Source: Antilocapra americana
Lineage: Eukaryota; Chordata; Mammalia; Artiodactyla; Antilocapridae
Assembly: GCA_007570785.1 (NCBI GenBank)
Contig: ML661885.1
Span: 20,154,883 to 20,218,882 of the forward strand
Reading direction: 5' to 3'
Length of the DNA: 64,000 bases
Shown here: piece by piece, positions 55,966 through 64,000 of the stretch
Position numbering within the stretch: position 1 is the first letter of the stretch
How the letters are laid out: each line of letters starts with the position of its first letter
Translations under genes and position numbers: made by a program
The notes under the pieces: generated by a model
What the model was told of the DNA's origin: nothing
Seen by the model: only the letters and a program-made list of their open reading frames with translations
The model's database searches: none

Positions 55966-57136
55966 ACATTGAAATATACATATAACTGGTTTAGAGGAGT
56001 TAAATGATAATTGTCATTGAAATTCATATTTATGCTTTTGACCCAGTAATACAGGAGTTAAAAACTCAAATGATTTAAGGGTCAGACAGGTAATCTAAAT
56101 GTGCATTTTTGGCTTGGGGGAAGGCAGTGGAGAATATAGGTTACTGTACTTGCCTCACCTAAACACATTCAGATTTATAAGCCAAAAAAAAAAAATCATA
56201 ACCTCTGACTCATTCTAGAGAAATAATTCTGTAGAGAAAAAAAATTAAAAAGTAATTTTTAATAATGTTATTTGTGAATCTAACTATAATGAGGAAAAAA
56301 AGAACACAAATTAAATAACTAAAATAGGAAAGTGACTAAATTACATATAGATCATGTCCACTAAATGTCATATATTCTTTAATATGAAATAATCCCCCAA
56401 ACTGTAATGTATGTAAACTGCATTTGTTGTTACAAATGGTGAAGGAATAATGCCAAACCCTATGTTTGCTGTTATTGCAGCCATGCAAAAATGTGCATCC
56501 TTGTTTTAAAAAAAAAGGTTATGCAAAATGAAGACAGCTATGTTAGGGTGCTCAAAATAGAAATATTTTTTTTTCAAGTTCAGCATTTAATAATGCCATC
56601 ATTTTCCAATCCCAGTCTCTGAAGAAAACTTCGGCAATATCTTTTTGAGTCTTAGAAGACGGCACCCAGCAAGCAGAACCAGGTTACTTTGGGTAAGAGC
56701 TGAAGAATATGAATTGTGGGCTGAGCTAGAAATAACATTGTCATAGCAACCTTCAAAGATTTCATAGGGAAAGCATGGCTTGGATTTCTTTTTTTTAAGG
56801 AGTGTGACTAACAAGATCTCTTTTGAAACAGTTCTGATGTAGTGAGGGATAAGGTACAATAAGTTTGATAAAGAGTTTTGTTGAGATTGGGATATAGTGG
56901 CCTAACCTTGAGATCAGAAGTGAGACTTCCTAATGTAGGCTTAGCACATTTTACCTTTTATTTGTAATGTTCAGTGATTTAACACTTAATGTGATGGCAA
57001 TCTGTCTTCCCTGCACATAACAGTATTTATTTAATAATAAACTTTTAATAATATAATAACTATAATTAAAAGTTATTATAAGTTTTTATAAGTTAAAGAG
57101 TTCAATTCTTCTTATCCAAAGACATTTAATATATTT
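55966..57136. other. No gene seen; AT-rich
   Basis: Unassigned. Several A or T homopolymers of 8-11 occur. An 86-codon minus-strand frame at 56599-56859 has no known motif. Confidence 0.45.
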
Positions 57137-57148
57137 TTCTGATTCTTT

Positions 57149-57350
57149 GTTGTTGTTTAGTCGCTAACCTTTGTCCGACTCTTTGTGACCCCATGGACTG
57201 TAGACTGCCAGGCTCCTCTGTCCATGGGATTCTCCAGGAGAATGGAATGGGTTGCGATTCCGTTCTCCAGATTTCCCCAACCCAGGAATCGAACCTCTGT
57301 CTCCTGTATTGGCAGGCAGATTCTTTACTGCTGAGCCGCCAGGAAAGCCC
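57149..57350 (-). mobile_element. Bov-tA SINE with 12-bp TSD
   Basis: Reverse Bov-tA with TTG-rich tail side, flanked by 'ttctgattcttt' (57137-57148) and 'ttctgatttttt' (57351-57362), 11 of 12 identical. Confidence 0.92.
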
Positions 57351-57362
57351 TTCTGATTTTTT

Positions 57363-59058
57363 ATAAAGGCTAAGTTTTCTGTTCTAAGCGTTTTTCTGGG
57401 ATAATATATATAACCTCTTGGAAGCAGATGCCTGTAGAAATTGTGGTAGCATCAATGGGGAAATCATTGTAACTTCTTCCTTGGAAAGGCCATATTCCAT
57501 TAGTCTCATTGCCTCATTTGTTAAGCTGAATTGCCATCCTAAGTAATGAATCTTTTCAGTGTCCAAACTTCCTGCAAGAATTTATGTGTTAACCCTATTC
57601 TCTCTGAGTTTAGATCAGAAGTGTCCCTTAGGTTATTTTATAAATCCCAGGTTTCCTACAGCTATTAAAAGCTGGTCCAGCCCACTGGCCATGCAATTGT
57701 TCTCTTTATACAATGAAAGTTTCCTGAAACAAATCAAATATTTGGCTTTGTACAATAAAGCAACCAATGTCCTAAAACTGCTAATTTTTTTTATCATGCT
57801 AAAACTTTGAGTGGTTTCTTGACTGCATTGAGAAAATCTGCTTCTGATAACATAATCCTGTGGTATCAACTTTGTTATCCTGCACAAATAAGCAGTCCTG
57901 TTATAGGGCCACATGGTTAAGGAGGAAGACACTGTCGGTAATTACATTTAAGAGGAAACTTCTAGTTAGTAATTTTTTTCCAGTTCAAGGTAGATTTTTA
58001 TAAATACAGGTTTATTATTAATAGCAATATATCCAAAATGTCATATTTCTCATAACACATACAAATTTTTGATTCTAGCTTTCTGTGTAACAGTAAAAAC
58101 AAAAACCAACAAAGGACAGTCGAATCACCTATTACCTCAAAAAAAGGAGCTATGTGGCAGCATCGGTGTAATGAGTTTAGCCATGTGAACAAGGAGCGGG
58201 GCCAAGTTTGAAACCCCTACAGTTCAGGACTCATCATGGAAACTGGCACCTAATCACCCTTACAAGTAACCCACTTATTATGTTTTCTGAAGCTAATGGT
58301 AAAACTAACCTTTTTTAACCATCTGCTAAGGACAGAGATCATGTTATAAATCAAATGGAGCTTTGATTTCTATTTCCATTTCTAAGCATTTGACTGCAAA
58401 TTAAACCTCAGATTCTTAAAGAATTCTGTCTTCAATGTGAATGGGATCTGTCCACTCATTCATTCAACATTTACTGAGCTGATAACTTCATATAAAAGAC
58501 TGAATGAGTAGATTAAAAAATATTTGAGGAGATTACTGTCTGGTTAGTCATACAGCTGATCTTCACTCATACTGAAGTTTTGATTCAGAAAAAAAGAGTT
58601 GAACCAATATTTGTTAAGTTTTGCACATAAATAGTCCTAGAGAGCATAGAAGAAAAGAAGACTTTTCCATTGAAAAAAATATGCCTTTTCTGAATAAATT
58701 AATATATATCTTAATCATTTATATTTCAAATGAGGGGAAAGTTTAACAGATTTTTTTTTTTCTGTGATCCCCTACTGCTTTGAGGCATACAAAAATTTGT
58801 TGCTAATCTAAGGCTTTCCCTTTTTAAACTCATATGCTAAGTTGAGCAATTAATAACCTTGAAATTAGGAAACTGACTGACATGGACTACCTAGGAAGTT
58901 GTTTGCACTAATTTGATTTATAATTCTGCCCTAATCACTTGTAAAACTCAACTAGACAGTAAAAAGTCCTCTACTTTCAAACCTCTTGGTGAAGTTTTCC
59001 AGGTTAATCTGAATTGGTTTCAAATGTGATGAAAGGATGGAGATCACCTAAATTTAGT
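57363..59058. other. No gene seen
   Basis: About 1.7 kb unassigned. Open frames at 57559-57810 (+) and 57633-57932 (-) overlap each other antisense and have no recognisable motif. Confidence 0.45.
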
Positions 59059-60262
59059 TTCTCTGTACAGCCACATACAAAAGAATGATATTAGACCACT
59101 ATCGTATACCATACATAGATATCAACTCAAAATGGATTAAAGACTCCAGGTAGACCTAAAAATGTAAAACTCCTAGAAGAAAATAAAGGCAGTACTTACT
59201 TTGACTTGGTTTTAGCAATATCTTTTTGGATATGTCTCCTCAAGCCAGGGGATAAAAGCAAAACTAAACAAATGGGACTATTATCAAACTACAAAGCATC
59301 TATACAACAAAGGAGATATCAACAAAATGAAAACTTATCAAATTGGAGGAGATATTTGCAAATAATTTTTTCTAAATATCCAAAATATATAAAGAATTCA
59401 TACAGCTCAAAATAAAAAAGCAAATAGATTAAAAAATGATTAGAGAAGCTGTATAGATCTTTTTCCAAAAAAGGCATATATATGGCCAACAAGCATGTGA
59501 AAAATGTTCACATCACTAATTATCAGGAAAATGTAGATCAGGACCACAGAGAGAAATCACTTCAAACTCATTAGAATGGCTGTTATCAAAAAGACAAAAA
59601 TAGCAGGTGTTGGAGAGAAAATGAAGTAAAAGGAACCCTCTTGTCCTTTTGATGAGAATGTAAATTAGTGTAGCTACTATGGTAAATGATACGGAGATTC
59701 CTCAAAAAATTAAAACTATCATGATTCAGCCATCCACTTGTTTTTACCTAAAGGATACAGGAACACTAATCTGGAAAGTTGTATGCACCTCTGTGTTCGT
59801 CACAGCATTGTTTACAATAGACAATATATGGAGACAACCTAAGTGTCCACTGATAGATAAATGGATAAAGAAGACACACACATACACAATAGAATACTAC
59901 TTACCCATAAAAAGATGAAGTCTTGGCCTTTGAGAGAGCATGGATGAGTATGTTAACTAGAATGAATCTCAGATGGAAAAAGACCAATATCTTTTTATTT
60001 CACTTATATGTGGCATATAAAAACAAACGAAACAAACAAACAAAAAAAAACAAGTGAACAAGCCAAATTGAAACAAACAAGTAGATACAGATACCAGAGT
60101 AGTGATTACCAAAAGGGAAGAGAGTGGAGTGAGGGCCATATGGGCAAAGGGGGTAAAAATATGACAGACAGAAAGTAGACTTTAATGGTGAGTACAGTAT
60201 AGTGTATATGAATGTCAAAATTTAATACTGTACACATGAAACATGTGTCATAAACCAATAAA
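59059..60262 (+). mobile_element. L1 LINE (L1MA-like), 5'-truncated
   Basis: Plus-strand late ORF2 through 3' UTR in one orientation: 'acagccacatacaaaagaat', 'tatggccaacaagcatgtg', 'ctaagtgtccactgatagat', then the 3' UTR to 'ataaaccaataaaat'. Stops interrupt ORF2. Unlike the other two late L1 copies, this one is not inverted. Confidence 0.85.
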
Positions 60263-60475
60263 ATATAATCGTTAAATACATTTCTTTAACTTCTGAAATA
60301 GCAGCATATTCTGTCTAATTTACTTAGCTTCAGAATTTTCACTTGTACAGATTGAACCAGAAGAAGTACCTTCATTGGTCTATTTGTTTTCTAAAATCCT
60401 AAGACTAAATTGTTTTTACAGTGACTTCATAAAATTATTGAAAAAATGTTTTCATAATCATGAAAATATTATGAT

Positions 60476-60526
60476 TAATAGCTGCATTTATCTAAATATT
60501 TAGATAAATGTGTAATAGCTGCATTT
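60476..60526. repeat. 26-bp perfect palindrome between 14-bp direct repeats
   Basis: 60485-60510 equals its own reverse complement (arm 'catttatctaaat'). The sequence 'taatagctgcattt' occurs at 60476-60489 and again at 60513-60526, overlapping the left end of the palindrome. Confidence 0.95.
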
Positions 60527-60889
60527 TCTCACACTGATACTTTTTCTAAATGTTTATCTCAAGTTTAAAAGAATTAGGCTGCACAGATATAATATTTACT
60601 AATATTTCTCAAATGATATGAACTTAATATCAGAAACCTAAAATATATTAATACCCTTGTAATGGAATTCGGATTTTCTCTTCAGCAGAAAATGATCAGA
60701 GCATATATGAGTGATTTTTCCCCCTATATTCCTGTTGGATTTGTTATCCTGATATCATTGTATATCATTTAAAGTATGCTCTTAAGCATTTGTCAATTAA
60801 AGAAACTCAATATAAAGCCACAAAGACCCCATCTGAGTTTGCACAGTGTTAATAAAACTGTGGCTCATTGGAATCTATTGTTATAGGAA
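60527..60889. other. No gene seen; AT-rich
   Basis: Unassigned sequence between the palindrome and a SINE pair. Confidence 0.45.
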
Positions 60890-60898
60890 TTTTTTGCA

Positions 60899-61115
60899 CA
60901 GTGCTAAGTCACTTGAGTTGTGTCCAGTTCTTTGCGCCCTACGGACTGTAGCCCACAAGCTCCTCTGTCCATGGGATTCCACTGGTAAAAACCCTGGAGT
61001 TGGTTGCCATGCCCTCCTCCAGGGGATCTTCCCTACCAGGGATCAGACCTGGGTCTCTTTCGTCTCCTGCATTGGCAGGTGGGTTCTTTACCAGTAACAC
61101 CACCTGGGAAGCCCC
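60899..61115 (-). mobile_element. Bov-tA SINE with 9-bp TSD
   Basis: Reverse Bov-tA with head '...ccacctgggaagcccc', flanked by 'ttttttgca' at 60890-60898 and 61116-61124. Confidence 0.9.
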
Positions 61116-61143
61116 TTTTTTGCATACTTAGCTCTTAAACTAA

Positions 61144-61295
61144 GAGCTTCCAGGTTGGTCAGTTGGTAAAGAATCTGCTTGCAATGTAGGAGACCCGAGT
61201 TTGATCCCTGGGTTGGGAAAATTCCCCTGGAGAAGGGAATGGCTGCCCACTCCAGTGTTCTTGCCTGGAGAATTCCATGGACAGAGGAGCCTGGA
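61144..61295 (+). mobile_element. 3'-truncated Bov-tA with perfect 14-bp TSD
   Basis: Starts at the tRNA-like head ('gagcttccaggttggtcag') but stops at 'gaggagcctgga', about 50 bp short of the normal Bov-A end. It is flanked by 'agctcttaaactaa' at 61130-61143 and 61296-61309. It lies head-to-head 28 bp from the minus-strand SINE at 60899-61115. Confidence 0.92.
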
Positions 61296-61309
61296 AGCTC
61301 TTAAACTAA

Positions 61310-62271
61310 TTTGTTTTGGATTCTGGGAAAATTACTTGGTACCTTGGTTAAGTGAGCTTTTGAAAAATATTTCATGTGTAGAGTCACTTCACATTGAGCT
61401 AACAGCTATCTGTTTGCTAAGTATATTGTGAGAAGAGCAAAGAAAGCTAGATTTTCTTAAAAACACTGAACTGTAATGTGTATGTAAAGACTGGGTAATT
61501 GCTGGGCAGAAACAGGGCTGCCAATAAAAGTCAAATACATGCAACTGCCTTCTTTTGCTGAAAATCTGTCCTAGTTTCATGTTAAATTTTATATTAAAAT
61601 GATACTGCATTTTCCTATAATGATATTATCATAACACAGAAGATGTATTTCTGATCAAAGACTCAACATCCACAATATATGATAAAAGCAGAGGTGTGAT
61701 TATTATCATACTCAACTCATTTAAATAGTAAAATATATTCTAACCTCATAATGGACAAATATATGAATGGTGAGGTGGTTATATGTGTCTCTAATTTATT
61801 TTAAAAAGGCATATATCATTATGTTCAAACCATATTCCTAGTATATCATGAAGTATAGCTACATAAAATGAACACATTAACTTTAATTACCACTTATTTA
61901 CACTAATAGAAGTCTGTTCCCCAGCAGGAAAGATGTACATATGTATATGGGTGTTTGCGTGAGTTAAATGACAGACATCTTTTTAAAAACTGTCCAAGAA
62001 AGTATAAAGTAATGAATTTTCATGTACCATGAGGAGGTAATCAAAATCATTCTCCTATATTTCCTTAATTCTGAAGTGCCATATGTTGTATATGTCCTTA
62101 AGTTAGTAAAACTGTTTTAGGAAAGAGAAAAAGCAAGTATAGCAACTGTGCACATTAGAAGGAAGATTTCTGGTTTTTTTAATTTTTTAATGAAAAAGAA
62201 GTATGAAGATGGAATAAATTTTTTATTTACCTTATAATTAAATTTGAATTTAAGATTAATTTTTACAATGT
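61310..62271. other. No gene seen; AT-rich
   Basis: Unassigned AT-rich sequence with only short frames. Confidence 0.45.
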
Positions 62272-62477
62272 GTTGTCAGTCGCTCAGTTGTATCCAACTG
62301 TTTGCAATCCCATGGACAGTACCCCACCATGCTCCCTTGTCCATGAAGTGTTCTCCAGGTGAGAATAATGGAGTGGGTAGCCATTTCCTTCTCCAGGAGA
62401 TCTTCCCAACCCAGCAGTTGAACCTGGGTCTCCTGCATTGCAGGCAGATTCTTTACCATCTGAACCACCAGGGAAAC
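62272..62477 (-). mobile_element. Bov-tA SINE
   Basis: Reverse full-length Bov-tA, from 'gtcagtcgctcagttgtatc' to 'gaaccaccagggaaac'. Confidence 0.92.
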
Positions 62478-62590
62478 TTGTTATGCAATCTTTCTTGAAG
62501 AAATTTGTAATTTGCTATGAGTGATTTAGAAATGTCCAGATTCCCATTCATTTTCAAAAATCCGATATTTTGGCTAAATCCAATTATTTG

Positions 62591-62806
62591 TGGCTTCCCT
62601 GGTAGCTCAGTGGTAAAGAATCTGCCTGTCAATTCAGAAGACGTGGTTTGACCCTGGGTCAGGAAGATCCCCTGGAGAAGGAAATGGCAAGCCACTCCAG
62701 TATTTTTGCCTGGGAAATCCCATAGACAGAGGAGCCTGGTAGGTTATAGTCCATGGGGTCACAAAAGAATCAGACACAATTCAGGGACTAAACACAGCAA
62801 TAGTCG
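62591..62806 (+). mobile_element. Bov-tA SINE with short TSD
   Basis: Plus-strand Bov-tA starting 'tggcttccctggtagctcag', flanked by 'attatttg' at 62583-62590 and 62807-62814. It faces the minus-strand copy at 62272-62477 across 113 bp. Confidence 0.92.
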
Positions 62807-62814
62807 ATTATTTG

Positions 62815-64000
62815 AAATCCTCTCTCAGTCTAGACTGCCCATGAGGTCAGTGCCTGAGTTGATCGTCTGGAGAGCTTCGTGGAGATTATAGTAATGAGAG
62901 CTCTTGTTGAGTAATTTATAGATGGTTAACATCATTAGGAATTGCTCCCAATTTTATTCATGATTCTGAACCCTTGAATTCATTAAAATAGTAAAAGAAT
63001 GAGTATAAAACTATTAGGAAGAGTGAATACTTGAGCGTACTCTCACAGTCTCTTTGAGGCAAAGGCACATTCTGTGCAGAAGTGTAAAGAAATACATTTT
63101 TGGAAAAACAATTCTAGTTACAGTTAGAAGTTGGTGAACTCTGAAGCTTCTTTTATTACTGGTGAAAGAGTTTAGAGCCATTGAAAACATTTCCTTCTAG
63201 ACATTGATATGATGAACTTATTTTAATCAGCAGTCACAAAAGTTGACCCAAGTGCTAGGCAGTAGTGAGTAGGTTACTGGGCAAAATTGTTTCTTTTTCC
63301 TTATACAAAATCTGGATGCATCTTATCAAAGCACAGAAGTACCCAGGCAAAGGGGATGTTTATTCAAAACTATTGCAGTTGCAGAGAGACTGAACTCTGC
63401 TGAAACAAAAGCACTGGAGGAGTACCTGGAGAACCTGCTAAAACTTTTGAAGGTGGTGTCAACACAAGGAGACTCTGTCTCTTGTAGCACCATCAGTTCG
63501 GCACATCACAGTTGGATGGATACTGAGATAACATCAGAAGGGCTCTTCTCTTATACTTAGGACATTCTCTGAAATATCTTTGTTTCTTTGCTTTATCACC
63601 AAAACGATTGTTTAAAGGAACATCCTTTTTGTTTTTTTCAGATACACACAGGGAATGCTATTTATTAACTCTCACTATGTGCTAGAGTTATGCTGACAGT
63701 CCTCTTATATATACCTGTGTATCACACAGGAAATGTTAAGACTTCTGATATTGGTACCATCTGGTTAAATAAACGGTTTAAAGGAGGATATTCCTGAACT
63801 GGGGAGGGATGTCTGGGAAAAGAGCAAGCCAGATGGAGACAATTGAATCAACCATTTAGTCTTATCTGGAAGTCTGATAAAATTCAAATACCCATGTCTG
63901 GCTTATATGGAACTTTTTTTCAACATAATATGGCTTGTCTATTTTTCATAAGAATTTGGGATGAAAAGGAAAAAATAATTTAATCTAGTCAATAAAAGAA
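62815..64000. other. No gene seen to window end
   Basis: Unassigned. 'ttattaactctcactatgtg' near 63662 may be a reverse MIR end, weakly. No coding or RNA gene signal. Confidence 0.4.

Noticed and set aside
57559..57932. Overlapping frames on both strands, possible small genes
   Set aside because: No motif, no start or splice context, and AT-rich composition like the surroundings.
1..64000. CRISPR-like or other regularly spaced repeat array
   Set aside because: The recurring 'cagtattcttgcctgg'-type text is dispersed Bov SINE and BovB sequence at irregular spacing in both orientations, in a mammalian genome.

Overview
The window is nuclear DNA from a bovid (cattle, buffalo, sheep or goat type). 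The evidence is the repeat content. There are more than thirty Bov-tA and BOV-A2 SINE copies and about eleven BovB (RTE-type) LINE pieces, a combination typical of bovids. There are also cetartiodactyl CHR-type SINEs, ruminant L1 3' UTRs, and older mammal-wide L2, MIR and L1M remnants. Two runs of N (400 and 100 bases) show it is a draft assembly. There is no bacterial or viral gene organisation. Family names come from reading the sequence against remembered consensus features, not from a database search.

The only intact recognisable protein-coding sequence is a processed retrocopy of ferritin light chain (FTL) on the minus strand at about 9.3-10.2 kb. It has a complete 175-codon frame and a 5' leader that keeps an iron-responsive element with an intact loop, bulge and upper stem. 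It also has a 3' UTR with a poly(A) signal, an A tail, and perfect 14-bp target-site duplications. The only sign of an endogenous gene is a TATA-less CpG island at about 30.5-31.0 kb. It contains a GC box and a strong splice donor (AAG|GTAAGC) on the plus strand. I read this as the promoter and non-coding first exon of a gene whose remaining exons lie outside the window or were not recognised. I could not name the gene.

Layout. 0-3 kb: L1 3' UTR and three well-bounded SINEs. 3.1-5.1 kb: the longest BovB copy, minus strand, with a broken reverse transcriptase. 7-8.7 kb: a 5'-inverted (twin-primed) L1. 9.3-10.2 kb: the FTL retrocopy. 12-15.5 kb: BovB, L1M and SINE insertions. 19.4-20.8 kb: a long L2 copy. 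23-24.7 kb: a second 5'-inverted L1, holding the 400-base gap. 27-28.9 kb: a nest of two solo LTRs and a SINE in and beside an old L1M tail. 30.3-31 kb: (TG)n and the CpG island. 31-33.7 kb: a repeat-poor stretch after the donor. 34.6-37 kb: an old L1M. 37-64 kb: mostly unrecognised AT-rich sequence with scattered SINE, BovB, L2, MIR and L1MA insertions.

No operon-like or multi-gene system is visible. The items most worth following up are the IRE-bearing FTL retrocopy, the unassigned CpG-island promoter, and several unusual retrotransposition outcomes: 3'-truncated SINEs with perfect TSDs, twin-primed L1s, nested solo LTRs, and a gap sitting on a G-rich L1 3' UTR.
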